DNA of 64,000 nt from Nocardioides luteus. GTDB lineage: Bacteria > Actinomycetota > Actinomycetes > Propionibacteriales > Nocardioidaceae. Each line of letters opens with the position of its first letter. The stretch's first letter is position 1. Location: contig NZ_BMRK01000005.1 of NCBI RefSeq assembly GCF_014648595.1, positions 1 to 64,000 of the forward strand. Reading direction: 5' to 3'. The translations under genes were made by a program, and so were the position numbers. Below are positions 24,918-34,779 of this stretch, one piece after another. Below the pieces are notes generated by a model, which worked only from the letters and a program-made list of their open reading frames with translations, searched no databases and was not told the DNA's origin.

Positions 24918-25537
24918 ACCTGATCGAGATCCGCTGTCCCGCCGGCGCGCTGGACGACTCGGATCGAGCCTGGCTCGCCGCAGAGATCACCGCCGGCCTG
25001 GTCGGCGACGGGATGACCGAGGAGGTGCCGGCGGAGACGTTGAGCCGGGCACGCGCGATGACCCATGTCGGCTTCTTGGCGCTGGACGGCTGGACCACCG
25101 GCGACGGTCCGTGGCCGCGCGATGTCGGTGTCGCGCCGCCGATGTGGATCACCATGACGGTGCCGGAGCAGTGGCGCGAGGAGATGTCCAGGTATGTGAT
25201 CGGCTGGTTCCGCCGCGCTGTGCACGGACTCGACGCCCGGAAGGGCTGGAAGCGGTCCGGGGGCGACTTGTGGATCAATCTGGTCGGCGTCGTCGACGGC
25301 AGCATCGGGCTCGACGGCAGGCCGAGCACGGCCGACGACGTCGTCGCGACGATGACCGCCGAGTTCCGTGCCAAGGCTGATGCCGGCGACGTCGATCTGC
25401 CCGACGGCGTCGTCATCGACCCGATGTGCGGGATGAAGGTGCGGCTCGGCAAGGGCGCGATCACCCTCGAGCACGACGGCGTCACGCTCGGGTTCTGCGC
25501 GATGGCCTGCCGCGACGCGTACGTCAGGCTCGCGTGA
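24914..25537 (+). CDS. Tautomerase-like protein with C-terminal YHS domain
   Basis: 207 residues. The first about 150 (MNLIEIRCPAGALDDSDRAW, later WITMTVPEQWR and DLWINLVGVVDGSIG) follow a tautomerase-like alternation of strand and helix, but the catalytic N-terminal Pro is not present. Residues about 168-206 (DPMCGMKVRLGKGAITLEHD, then GFCAMACRDAYVR) are a complete YHS metal-binding domain with the Cys-containing DPMCGM and FCAMAC elements. A fusion of this kind is uncommon. It could be a metal-dependent or metal-sensing variant enzyme; function is not known. Translationally coupled to the SnoaL gene. Confidence 0.6.
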   Translation: MNLIEIRCPAGALDDSDRAWLAAEITAGLVGDGMTEEVPAETLSRARAMTHVGFLALDGWTTGDGPWPRDVGVAPPMWITMTVPEQWREEMSRYVIGWFRRAVHGLDARKGWKRSGGDLWINLVGVVDGSIGLDGRPSTADDVVATMTAEFRAKADAGDVDLPDGVVIDPMCGMKVRLGKGAITLEHDGVTLGFCAMACRDAYVRLA

Positions 25538-25549
25538 CAGGCTGAAGGC

Positions 25550-27604
25550 ATGGCCAACCGTCTTGCGAACGCGACCTCTCCTTACCTCCTGCAGCACGCC
25601 GACAACCCCGTCGACTGGTGGGAGTGGAGTCCGGAGGCGTTCGAGGAGGCGCGGCGGCGGGAGGTGCCGGTGCTGCTCTCGGTCGGGTATGCCGCCTGCC
25701 ACTGGTGCCATGTGATGGCGCACGAGTCGTTCGAGGACGAGGCGACCGCGGCGTACATGAACGAGCACTTCGTGAACATCAAGGTCGACCGGGAGGAGCG
25801 GCCGGATGTGGATGCGGTCTACATGTCGGCGACCACTGCGATGACGGGGTCGGGTGGGTGGCCGATGACTGTGGTGCTCGACCACGACGGAAACCCGTTC
25901 TTCGCCGGCACCTACTTCCCGGAGACGCCTCGGCACGGGCAGCCGGCGTTCACGCAGGTGCTGCAGGCGCTCTCGGAGGCGTGGACGCAGCGGCGCTCGG
26001 AGGTCGGGGCGGTGGCGGAGAACGTACGCCAGCACCTGGCCTCGATCTCCGGGGCAGCAGGTGCAGGGGGTGAATGGCAGGTGGACGTCGCGGCCGCGGT
26101 CGAGACGCTGGCGGGGGAGTTCGACCCGATGGCGGGTGGGTTCGGGGGCGCGCCGAAGTTCCCGCCGTCGATGGTGCTGGAGTTCTTGCGGCGGGCATCC
26201 GGCAAGGCTTCGTCGACCGACGCCGCGCGGATCTCGCAGATGCTCTCGCGCACGGTGGCCGCGATGGCCGGTGGTGGCATCTACGACCAGATCGGCGGCG
26301 GGTTCGCCCGCTACGCCGTCGACCGGGGCTGGGTGGTGCCCCACTTCGAGAAGATGCTCTACGACAACGCCCAGCTGATCGGCCTCTACGCCCGCCTCGG
26401 CACCGAGCTCGGCGACCGGGTCGCGCGGGAGAGCGCCGACTGGATGATCCGTGAGCTCGGCACCGCCGAGGGCGGGTTCGCCTCCGCGCTCGACGCCGAC
26501 AGCGAGGGCGTCGAGGGGAAGTTCTACGTCTGGACGCCGGCTCAGCTCGTCGAGGTGCTCGGGCCCGAGGACGGCGCCTGGGCCGCTGAGGTCTTCGAGG
26601 TGACCGAGGCCGGCACCTTCGAGGAGGGGGCGTCCACGCTGCAGCTGCGCCACCGTCCCGAGGATGTCGAGCGGCTCGAGTCGGTCAAGGCTCGGCTTTT
26701 CGCTGCCCGTGAGGAGCGGGTCCGGCCGGCGCGTGACGACAAGGTCGTCGCTGCTTGGAACGGGCTGGCGATCAGCGGGCTGGTCGACGCGGGGTTGCTG
26801 CTGGGGGAGCGGCGGTATCTCGATGCGGCGATCGGCGCCGGGGGGCTGTTGTGGGACACGCACTGTGTTGGTCTCGACACGCCTCCGCCTGGCGGCTCCG
26901 GCGGCTCGACCAGCGGGGTGCGCCTTCTCCGCGTCAGCCGCGACGGCGTCGCAGGAGCGCACGCGGGAGTGCTCGAGGACTACGGCTGTGTCGCGGCTGG
27001 CTTCCTCGCGCTCGCGCAGGCGACCGGCGACAGCGCTTGGCTCGGTCGGGCGACGAGCCTGCTCGACACCGCACTGACCCACTTCCGAGCCGAGGACCCT
27101 GCGACAGGCTCAGGACACCGCGGCGGCTTCTACGACACCGCCGACGACGCGGAGTCCCTGGTCACCCGCCCGCGGGACCCCTCGGACAACGCCAGCCCCG
27201 GTGGCACCAGCGCGACGGTCCATGCGCTCGTCACCGCGCACGCGCTCACCGGCGAGGGCCGCTACCGGACCGCCGCCGAGGAGGCGCTCGCCGCCACGAG
27301 CACCCTGATGGCCAAGGCGTCCCGGTTCGCCGGCTGGTCGCTCGCGGCAGCGGCCACGATGGCCGAGGGGCCGCTCGAGATCGCGGTGGTCGGCCCGGGC
27401 GGGCCCGACCGGGATGCGCTCGAGCTCGCCGCCCGGCGCCGGCCGGGAGCGGTGGTGGTCGTGGCCGACGAGGCTCGCGACGACATCCCGCTGCTGACCG
27501 GTCGAGTGCCCGTGGACGGGCGGGCGGCTGCGTACGTCTGTCGGGGGTTCGTCTGCGAGCGCCCCGTCACCACGGTGGAGGACCTGGAGAGATCAGCCAC
27601 CTGA
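25550..27604 (+). CDS. YyaL-type thioredoxin-domain protein (DUF255/SSP411)
   Basis: 684 residues, the usual length. N-terminal DUF255 thioredoxin-like domain: [18 protein letters not shown], then [18 protein letters not shown] with a CxxC-like CHWC site, [11 protein letters not shown] and [22 protein letters not shown]. The rest is a six-hairpin (alpha/alpha) glycoside-hydrolase/epimerase-like barrel with [15 protein letters not shown] and [15 protein letters not shown]. Function is not known in bacteria. Two palindromic repeat pieces are carried in frame (26865-26918, 27094-27120), giving the low-complexity stretches [12 protein letters not shown] and DPATGSGHR. Confidence 0.88.
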   Translation: MANRLANATSPYLLQHADNPVDWWEWSPEAFEEARRREVPVLLSVGYAACHWCHVMAHESFEDEATAAYMNEHFVNIKVDREERPDVDAVYMSATTAMTGSGGWPMTVVLDHDGNPFFAGTYFPETPRHGQPAFTQVLQALSEAWTQRRSEVGAVAENVRQHLASISGAAGAGGEWQVDVAAAVETLAGEFDPMAGGFGGAPKFPPSMVLEFLRRASGKASSTDAARISQMLSRTVAAMAGGGIYDQIGGGFARYAVDRGWVVPHFEKMLYDNAQLIGLYARLGTELGDRVARESADWMIRELGTAEGGFASALDADSEGVEGKFYVWTPAQLVEVLGPEDGAWAAEVFEVTEAGTFEEGASTLQLRHRPEDVERLESVKARLFAAREERVRPARDDKVVAAWNGLAISGLVDAGLLLGERRYLDAAIGAGGLLWDTHCVGLDTPPPGGSGGSTSGVRLLRVSRDGVAGAHAGVLEDYGCVAAGFLALAQATGDSAWLGRATSLLDTALTHFRAEDPATGSGHRGGFYDTADDAESLVTRPRDPSDNASPGGTSATVHALVTAHALTGEGRYRTAAEEALAATSTLMAKASRFAGWSLAAAATMAEGPLEIAVVGPGGPDRDALELAARRRPGAVVVVADEARDDIPLLTGRVPVDGRAAAYVCRGFVCERPVTTVEDLERSAT
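26865..26918. repeat. REP-like element A, in frame inside the yyaL-type gene
   Basis: A 54-base GC-rich element starting GTGTTGGTCTCGACACG and ending GGCTCGACCAGCGGGG. It adds about 18 residues to the host protein. A near-identical inverted copy is at 58179-58225 and shorter relatives are at 55410-55458 and 58254-58323. Confidence 0.75.
27094..27120. repeat. REP-like element B, in frame
   Basis: GGACCCTGCGACAGGCTCAGGACACC type element; the core GACAGGCTCAGGACACCG is shared with 28729-28754. Encodes DPATGSGHR in the host protein. Confidence 0.6.
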
Positions 27605-27667
27605 ACGACGGCAACTATGTGGCCGTCCCATATGTCGGCGAGCGCGTGAAAGTGTAACTTCGGTCAC

Positions 27668-29587
27668 ATGACGGTCGATGTGGTCGCGTTCCTGGAGCTG
27701 CTGGCCGGGGATGCCGCGGAGGCCGACTTCGAGGGACCGTCCGAGGTTGCCCGAGCGGCTGGCGCGACGCCGCAGGAGCTGGAGCGGATCGACTACGCCA
27801 AGGGGCTCGCGCTGCAGGTCAGAGCCACCCTCGAGGAGCGGCGCCGGCGCGAGGGTGAGCTCGGCGCGCTGTTCGAGTCGGCCAACGACCTGGCGATGCT
27901 GACCAACCTGGAGGCGGTGCTGCAGGCGATCGTCACCCGGGCCAAGCAGCTGCTGAACACCGACGTGGCCTACCTGACGCTCAACGACGAGCGCCGGGGC
28001 GAGTACATGCGGGTGACCGAGGGGATCCGCACCCACGCCTTCCGCACCACCCGCATCCCCTATGGGATCGGGCTCGGCGGCCTCGTCGCCCAGGCGACGA
28101 AGCCCTACTCGACCGCGGACTACATCCCCGACGAGCGTTTTCGGCACGCTCCCGACATCGACGCTGCGGTGAGCGGCGAGGGCATCCGCGCGATCATCGG
28201 GGTGCCGCTCCTGCTCGGCACCCAGGTCATCGGCGTGCTCTTCGCCGCCAACCGCACCGTCACCCCGTTCGGTGCCGAGGCGAGCGCCCTGCTCGTCTCC
28301 CTCGCCGCCCATGCCGCGATCGCCGTCGACAAGGCCCGGCTCCTGGAGGAGACCCGGGCGGCGGTCGCCGAGCTCGAGGTCACCACCCGCGAGCTGCAGA
28401 CCCGCAACGAGGCGGTCGAGCGGGCCGCCGACGCTCACGACCGGCTCACCCGGATCGTCGTCGAGGGCGGCGGCGTCGACGATGTCGTACGCAGCGTCGC
28501 CGAGGTCCTCGGCGCCCGGGTCGTCGTCCTCGACCTCAGCGGCGACACCATCGCGAGCAGCGCACCCGACCAGGCCGTCTCCGACTACGAGGCTGCGGTG
28601 AGCCGGCGGAGCCTGGACCTGAGCCGCACCGCGGGCAGCAGCGACATCTACGCCACCCCGGTCCTGGCCGGCGCCGAACAGCTCGGCTCGATGCTCCTGG
28701 GGCCGCGCGAGGTCGACCGCGACGACGGGGACCCTTCGACAGGCTCAGGACACCGTCTGGACGACGGCGACCAGCGCATCCTCGAGCGCGCGGCACTGGT
28801 CACGGCGCTGCTGCTGCTCTTCCGGCGCAGCGTTGCCGAGGCCGAGGGCCGGGTGCGGGGCGAGCTGCTCGACGAGCTCCTCTCCGGCACCACCCCCGCC
28901 CCCGAGACGCTGCGCGAGCGCGGCCGGCTCCTGCAGGCCGACCTGTCCAGGCCCTACGCCGTGGTGGTCGCGGACGTCCCCGGCGACCGTGCCCGGGTGG
29001 GCCAGGCGGCGACCTTCGTGGCCGCGACCCATGACGGGTTCGCGGCGGTGCGGCAGGGGCAGGTCGTGCTGATCTTCCCCGACTGCGACGCCCGCTCCGC
29101 GGGTGAGCTGGTCGTCGAGGGCCTACGTCTCTCGGCGGGTGCTCCCGTGACCGTCGGCGCGGCCGGGCCGGTGCCGGGCCCGCTGAGCAGCCCGGACGCC
29201 GTGGTGCAGGGCTACGAGGAGGCCCGCCGCTGCCTCGCCGCGGCGATGACCCTGGGGCGCGAGGGGCAGGTGGTCACCGCCGACGACCTCGGCTTCGTGG
29301 GGCTGCTGCTCGGCTCCGACGGCCACCCCGCTGCGTACGTCACCTCGCGGCTGGGTCCGGTGATCGACTACGACGCCGCGAAGGGGTCGAAGCTGGTCGA
29401 GACGCTGCGCGCCTACTTCGCCGCCGACCGCAACCTCACCCGCACCGCCGCCGCGCTGCACGTCCACGTCAACACCGTCACCCAGCGGCTCGAGCGGGTC
29501 ACGCGGCTGCTCGGCAAGGGCTGGCAGGAACCGGAGCGCCAGCTCGAGGTGCAGCTGGCGCTCCGGCTCCATCAGCTGGTGGCCTGA
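27668..29587 (+). CDS. PucR/CdaR-type transcriptional regulator with GAF domain
   Basis: 639 residues. GAF domain around residues 75-215 (TNLEAVLQAIVTRAKQLLNTDVAYLTLND to VPLLLGTQVIGVLFAANR), a coiled segment (RLLEETRAAVAELEVTTRELQTRNEAVERA), a second sensor-like region, and a CdaR GGDEF-like domain. The C-terminal HTH_30 follows: LVETLRAYFAADRNLTRTAAALHVHVNTVTQRLERV. A TGTAA-N6-TCACA near-match to a CRP site (27653-27668) sits on the start codon. PucR-type proteins regulate purine, sugar-acid or aromatic catabolism. One repeat element B lies in frame at 28729-28754. Confidence 0.85.
   Translation: MTVDVVAFLELLAGDAAEADFEGPSEVARAAGATPQELERIDYAKGLALQVRATLEERRRREGELGALFESANDLAMLTNLEAVLQAIVTRAKQLLNTDVAYLTLNDERRGEYMRVTEGIRTHAFRTTRIPYGIGLGGLVAQATKPYSTADYIPDERFRHAPDIDAAVSGEGIRAIIGVPLLLGTQVIGVLFAANRTVTPFGAEASALLVSLAAHAAIAVDKARLLEETRAAVAELEVTTRELQTRNEAVERAADAHDRLTRIVVEGGGVDDVVRSVAEVLGARVVVLDLSGDTIASSAPDQAVSDYEAAVSRRSLDLSRTAGSSDIYATPVLAGAEQLGSMLLGPREVDRDDGDPSTGSGHRLDDGDQRILERAALVTALLLLFRRSVAEAEGRVRGELLDELLSGTTPAPETLRERGRLLQADLSRPYAVVVADVPGDRARVGQAATFVAATHDGFAAVRQGQVVLIFPDCDARSAGELVVEGLRLSAGAPVTVGAAGPVPGPLSSPDAVVQGYEEARRCLAAAMTLGREGQVVTADDLGFVGLLLGSDGHPAAYVTSRLGPVIDYDAAKGSKLVETLRAYFAADRNLTRTAAALHVHVNTVTQRLERVTRLLGKGWQEPERQLEVQLALRLHQLVA
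28729..28754. repeat. REP-like element B copy, in frame inside pucR-type gene
   Basis: GGACCCTTCGACAGGCTCAGG plus ACACC, a widespread bacterial repeat core, in the linker between GAF-related and GGDEF-like regions; encodes DPSTGSGHR. Confidence 0.6.
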
Positions 29588-29642
29588 GCCGTCTTCAGCG
29601 GCTGACAAGCGAATCAGGGTCGTCCCTGAGATTTCCCCTGGT

Positions 29643-29703
29643 CCCTTCCTGTCCATATGGACAGGAAGGGTTTACGTGAATAGCTTGCTGTCCATGTGGA
29701 CAG
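29643..29703. promoter_or_regulatory. Paired palindromic operators upstream of acyltransferase/TetR operon
   Basis: 29643-29670 is a perfect 28-bp palindrome with the half-sequence CCCTTCCTGTCCAT. A second palindrome, CTGTCCATGTGGACAG (29688-29703), is centred 39 bases downstream and shares the inner CTGTCCA-TGGACAG. The right arm of the first contains the AGGAAGGG ribosome-binding site for GTG 29676. Confidence 0.75.
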
Positions 29704-30929
29704 GAACTGGAGCGCTGCCTGGGCCCGACATCCCGGCAGCCGCGACCGAGCGACCGGACCGACTGCACCACCTCGACTCGCTGAGGATCGCCCTCTCGGC
29801 GCTGGTGATCCTCCATCACGCTGCACAGGCTTACGGGCCGAAGGACTGGTGGTACGTCGAGGGCCAGCCGAAGGCGCAGTGGATCGAGACCTTCGCGGTC
29901 CTCAACGCGCCGTTCAAGATGAGTCTCTTCTTCCTGATCGCGGCCTACGTCCTCCCGATAGCGGTCGACCGGCGCCGGTCGAGGCCCTATCTCTGGCCGC
30001 GCCTGAAGAAGCTCGGCGGCCCGATCCTGATCGGATTCTTCCTGGTGATCCCGGTGCTGATGTGGGCCTACTACCTGAGCTTCCGCGACTACGGTCCGAT
30101 CGGTTTCAGCGACTACTACTGGCAGGTCTATATGGGCGGGGGATCCGAGCCCGCGGGCTGGAGCGGCCCGACGTGGCCGGACCGGCAGTTCGGCCACCTG
30201 TGGTTCATCCAGCACCTGCTGCTGTATTCGCTGGTCTACCTCGCTTGGCGGATGGTCGCCGAGCGGATCCGGATCCGTCGGGGTCTCCCGGCGGCCCCCG
30301 GTACTCGCCGCGTACCCGAGCACGTCGGCGGCACCGCCGTCCTCGCCTTCGCCGCGATCATCGCGGTCGGCACGGCGGTGCTGCGGATCTGGTTCCCGGT
30401 CGACGAGTGGGTGGGCGTGCTCGAGATCATCCAGACCGAGCGCGCTGACCTGGCTCAATACATCCCCTTCGTGGTCGCCGGCGTGCTCGCCTACCGCCGC
30501 GGCTGGCTGCAGACGTTGCCTACTCGAGTCGGGCTGGCCTGGCTCGCTGCCGCGACGGGGCTGAGCCTTGTCTACGTCGTCTTCCGGGCGGAGCTGGCCG
30601 GTTTCTTCGAGTGGGGCGGCGCGAGCGTCGGGCAGTTCGCCTGGGCGGGCTACGAGACGGTGCTGTGCGTCGGGTTCGCGCTCGGGCTGCTCGTTCTCTT
30701 CCGTGACCACGTCCGTGGCACCAGCCGGCTGCAGCGCTCCGCAGCCCAAGCGACCTTCGCGATCTACCTGATCCATCTGCCGATCGTCGTCGGCCTGCAG
30801 TACGCCGCGAGGGACCTCCCGGTCGGCGCGAGCGGTCGCTTCGTGCTGGTCGCCGGCGTCGGCTTCGTGGTCAGCGTGGCGGCGGCGCTGGTGCTCCGAC
30901 GGATCCCGGTCGTCCGAGCGATCCTGTGA
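29676..30929 (+). CDS. Acyltransferase 3 family membrane protein (OpgC-like)
   Basis: 417 residues. GTG 29676 is chosen because AGGAAGGG precedes it by 5 bases; ATG 29694 is the other option. About ten helices. HLDSLRIALSALVILHHAAQAYG carries the family's essential His-containing first helix, and GHLWFIQHLLLYSLVYLAW and FAIYLIHLPIVV are further hallmarks of acyltransferase_3/OpgC-like proteins. These O-acetylate or succinylate membrane-side glycans or other cell-surface molecules. A TetR gene overlaps its stop (GTGA), and two palindromes upstream are likely its operators. Confidence 0.85.
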   Translation: MNSLLSMWTGTGALPGPDIPAAATERPDRLHHLDSLRIALSALVILHHAAQAYGPKDWWYVEGQPKAQWIETFAVLNAPFKMSLFFLIAAYVLPIAVDRRRSRPYLWPRLKKLGGPILIGFFLVIPVLMWAYYLSFRDYGPIGFSDYYWQVYMGGGSEPAGWSGPTWPDRQFGHLWFIQHLLLYSLVYLAWRMVAERIRIRRGLPAAPGTRRVPEHVGGTAVLAFAAIIAVGTAVLRIWFPVDEWVGVLEIIQTERADLAQYIPFVVAGVLAYRRGWLQTLPTRVGLAWLAAATGLSLVYVVFRAELAGFFEWGGASVGQFAWAGYETVLCVGFALGLLVLFRDHVRGTSRLQRSAAQATFAIYLIHLPIVVGLQYAARDLPVGASGRFVLVAGVGFVVSVAAALVLRRIPVVRAIL

Positions 30930-31558
30930 GCTACGCTCGCGCCGTGACCGCCACCAGACCCAGGCCGAACCGGGGCGAGGCGGGCGCCGCTCTCGTCGTC
31001 GCGGCCCGTCGCCTCTTCGCCGAGCAGGGCTATCGGGCGACGACGACCCGGCAGATCGCGGCGGAGGCCGGCGTCTCGCACGCACTGCTGCGCTACCACT
31101 TCTCCTCCAAGGAGGGTCTGCGTGACGCCGTCGACGAGGACGTTCTCGGCTCGTTCGGCCAGGCGGTCGGCACCGCCGTCGAGGAGGGGGTCGCCCCTGG
31201 CACTCTGGCGGAGGCGGGGCGTGCCACGGCGCTGGTCTTCGGGGCCGACCCCGACCGGCGGCGATACCTGAGGCGGGTGCTGGTGGACGGTGACGACCGC
31301 TCCTCGGCGCTCCTCGGACGCCTGGTGACGGGGGCCGAGAACGAGATCGACCGGCTCGTCACCGACCCGGACTCGCTCTCGGCAGAGGACCGTCGGTGGG
31401 CGGCGTACCAGGTCCTGTTCCTGATCCTCGGGCCGCTGCTGCTCGAGCCGTCGCTGGAGGTCGTCCTCGGTGGCGACCCGTTCGAGCCGTCCGTGCTGGC
31501 CGCGCGCAGCGCCGCCAACCAGCGGCTCCTGCAGCGCGGGCTGTTCGACCCGCGCTGA
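30926..31558 (+). CDS. TetR family regulator
   Basis: 210 residues, GTG start overlapping the acyltransferase stop. DNA-binding domain: AAARRLFAEQGYRATTTRQIAAEAGVSHALLRYHFSSKEGL (residues about 25-65), canonical TetR with the YHF recognition helix end. The C-terminal half is typical of a TetR_C ligand domain. As the second gene of the operon it probably represses the operon through the CTGTCCA-type palindromes at 29643-29703. Convergent with the liv cluster. Confidence 0.87.
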   Translation: MSYARAVTATRPRPNRGEAGAALVVAARRLFAEQGYRATTTRQIAAEAGVSHALLRYHFSSKEGLRDAVDEDVLGSFGQAVGTAVEEGVAPGTLAEAGRATALVFGADPDRRRYLRRVLVDGDDRSSALLGRLVTGAENEIDRLVTDPDSLSAEDRRWAAYQVLFLILGPLLLEPSLEVVLGGDPFEPSVLAARSAANQRLLQRGLFDPR

Positions 31559-31571
31559 GGAGTGGCTTCGG

Positions 31572-32570
31572 TCAGGAGCGCTTGCGGTTCAGCCAGAGGT
31601 GGCGGGCGGTGCCCCAGATGCCGCGGCGGAAGAGCAGCACCACGGTCACGAACACGCCGCCGGTGACGATCCCGATGCCGTCGAACCCGGACGAGGCCAG
31701 ATAGTCGGCGAGCATCACGATCAGGCCGGCGCCGATGACGCCTCCCCACAGGGTGCCGATCCCGCCGAGCACGGTCATCAGCACGACCTCGCCCGAGGTG
31801 GTCCAGTGGAGCTCGGGCAGCGCGACGAAGCCGTGGGAGACCGCGAAGACGCCGCCGGCCAGCCCGGAGAGCCCGGCCGAGAGCACGAAGACGATCAGCT
31901 TGTAGCGCTCGACGTCATAGCCCAGCGCCCGCGCCCGCGGTGCGTTGTCGCGGATCGCGACGAGCACCCGCCCGAAGGGCGAATGGACGATGCGCCAGGC
32001 GGCCCACATGCCGAGCAGGATGATCGGCAGGGCGGCGTAGTAGAAGAAGAACGCGTCGGTCTCGACGGCCTCGATGCCGAAGAAGGAGCGCGGCACGCCC
32101 TGGAGCCCGTTCTCGCCCCCGGTCAGCGAGGAGGCCTGGTTGGCGATGAAGAAGAGCATCTGCGCGAAGGCGAGCGTCACCATCGCGAAGTAGATGCCGG
32201 ACCGCTTCACGGACAGATAGCCGATCGGCACCGCCAGGATCATCGCGAAGACCGCTCCGCCGAGCACGGCCAGCGGGAACGGGACGCCGAGGTGGATGGC
32301 GATGAGCCCGGTGGCGTACGCGGAGCCTCCCCAGAACGCGGCGTGGCCGAACGAGAGCAGCCCGCAGTAGCCCAGCAGCAGGTCGAGAGCGACCGCGAAG
32401 AGCGCCCAGGCGGCGATGTCCATCGCCACCGGCGGGTAGACGAACCAGGGGAGCCCGAGCGCCACCAGCAGCCCGACGGCCAGCAGCACCAGCCGCTGCC
32501 ACGGTCGCGCGCCGGCGATCGCCGCATGCTGCTCGGTGACGCTGGCACCGGCTGTCGCGATGGACGTCAT
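31572..32570 (-). CDS. livM: Branched-chain amino acid-type ABC transporter permease LivM
   Basis: 332 residues from ATG 32570, overlapping livH by ATGA. About ten helices; LLGYCGLLSFGHAAFWGGSAYATG and PFGRVLVAIRDNAPRARALGYDV (the EAA-like loop that docks the ATPases) are clear LivM features, as are GGVFAVSHGFV and VLGGIGTLWGGVIGAG. Forms the pore with LivH in the inner membrane. Last gene of a livG-livF-livK-livH-livM operon. Confidence 0.9.
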   Translation of the reverse strand: MTSIATAGASVTEQHAAIAGARPWQRLVLLAVGLLVALGLPWFVYPPVAMDIAAWALFAVALDLLLGYCGLLSFGHAAFWGGSAYATGLIAIHLGVPFPLAVLGGAVFAMILAVPIGYLSVKRSGIYFAMVTLAFAQMLFFIANQASSLTGGENGLQGVPRSFFGIEAVETDAFFFYYAALPIILLGMWAAWRIVHSPFGRVLVAIRDNAPRARALGYDVERYKLIVFVLSAGLSGLAGGVFAVSHGFVALPELHWTTSGEVVLMTVLGGIGTLWGGVIGAGLIVMLADYLASSGFDGIGIVTGGVFVTVVLLFRRGIWGTARHLWLNRKRS

Positions 32571-33439
32571 GCCGTCGCCTCCTCTCGGCCGAAGAGCCCG
32601 GCCGGCCGGGCCAGGACGACCACGGCCATCAGCACGAAGATGAGCACCTGCGCGAACGTCGGTGCGTACGCCTGGCCGAAGGCCTCCACCAGCCCGACCA
32701 GGAAGCCGCCCACGACGGCGCCCACGATCGAGCCGAGGCCGCCGATGACCACGACCGCGAACAGGATGATGATGAAGTCGCTCCCCATCTCGGCGGTGAT
32801 CGCGCGGAACGGTGCGGCCAGCACGCCGGCCAGCCCGGCGAGCGCGACCCCGAAGCCGAAGACCGGGGTCACCCAGCGTCCGACGTTGATGCCGAGCGCA
32901 CCGGCGAGCTCCGGCCGCTCGGTCGCAGCGCGGACGATCATCCCCACCCGCGTACGCGTCATCAGCAGCCAGACGCCGAGGCAGACGAGCAGCGCGACCC
33001 CGATCACGAAGAGCTGGTAGACCGGCAGCCCGATCCCGGCCACCTGGACGCGCCCGTCGAGCGCGTCCGGGCGGTCGTAGGGGAGCCCGCTCACGCCGTA
33101 GCGGCGCTTGACCAGGTCGACCAGGAGCAGCGTGAGGCCGAAGGTGAGCAGCAGGTTGTAGAGCGGGTCGAGCGGCAGCAGCCAGCGCACCAGCAGCCGC
33201 TCGACCAGCATCCCGAAGACCAGCATCAGCACCGGCACCACGATGAGCGCCAGCCACAGGCTCATCCCGACGGTGTCCAGGAGCACCGCGGCGGCGACCG
33301 CTCCCAGCATGTAGAAGGCGCCGTGGGCGAAGTTGACCACGCCCAGGACTCCGAAGATGACCGCCAGGCCGAGCGCGGCCAGCGCGTAGAAGCTGCCGGC
33401 CGCGAGCCCTTGGACGGTGTATTGCAGAACCGCGTTCAT
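32567..33439 (-). CDS. livH: Branched-chain amino acid-type ABC transporter permease LivH
   Basis: 290 residues. The N-terminal QYTVQGLAAGSFYALAALGLAVIFGVLGVVNFAHGAFYMLGA is the standard LivH start, and later MIVRAATERPELAGALGINVGRW is the cytoplasmic coupling loop. GGLGSIVGAVVGGFLVGL is also typical. It pairs with LivM. In this operon a gap of 35 bases separates it from the binding protein. Confidence 0.9.
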   Translation of the reverse strand: MNAVLQYTVQGLAAGSFYALAALGLAVIFGVLGVVNFAHGAFYMLGAVAAAVLLDTVGMSLWLALIVVPVLMLVFGMLVERLLVRWLLPLDPLYNLLLTFGLTLLLVDLVKRRYGVSGLPYDRPDALDGRVQVAGIGLPVYQLFVIGVALLVCLGVWLLMTRTRVGMIVRAATERPELAGALGINVGRWVTPVFGFGVALAGLAGVLAAPFRAITAEMGSDFIIILFAVVVIGGLGSIVGAVVGGFLVGLVEAFGQAYAPTFAQVLIFVLMAVVVLARPAGLFGREEATA

Positions 33440-33474
33440 CCTGATCCTTCTGCCAGATCCGCCTCGTCCGACGC

Positions 33475-34731
<1,257 letters not shown>

Positions 34732-34779
34732 CGTGTCTCTCCTCGCGGGGGTTGGAGCGGAGCAAATCGTGGAGGTGCG

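Noticed and set aside
24635-27082. 815-codon minus-strand frame
   Set aside because: Covers the YHS and YyaL-type genes in antisense; composition is unlike protein and the sense genes have clear motifs.
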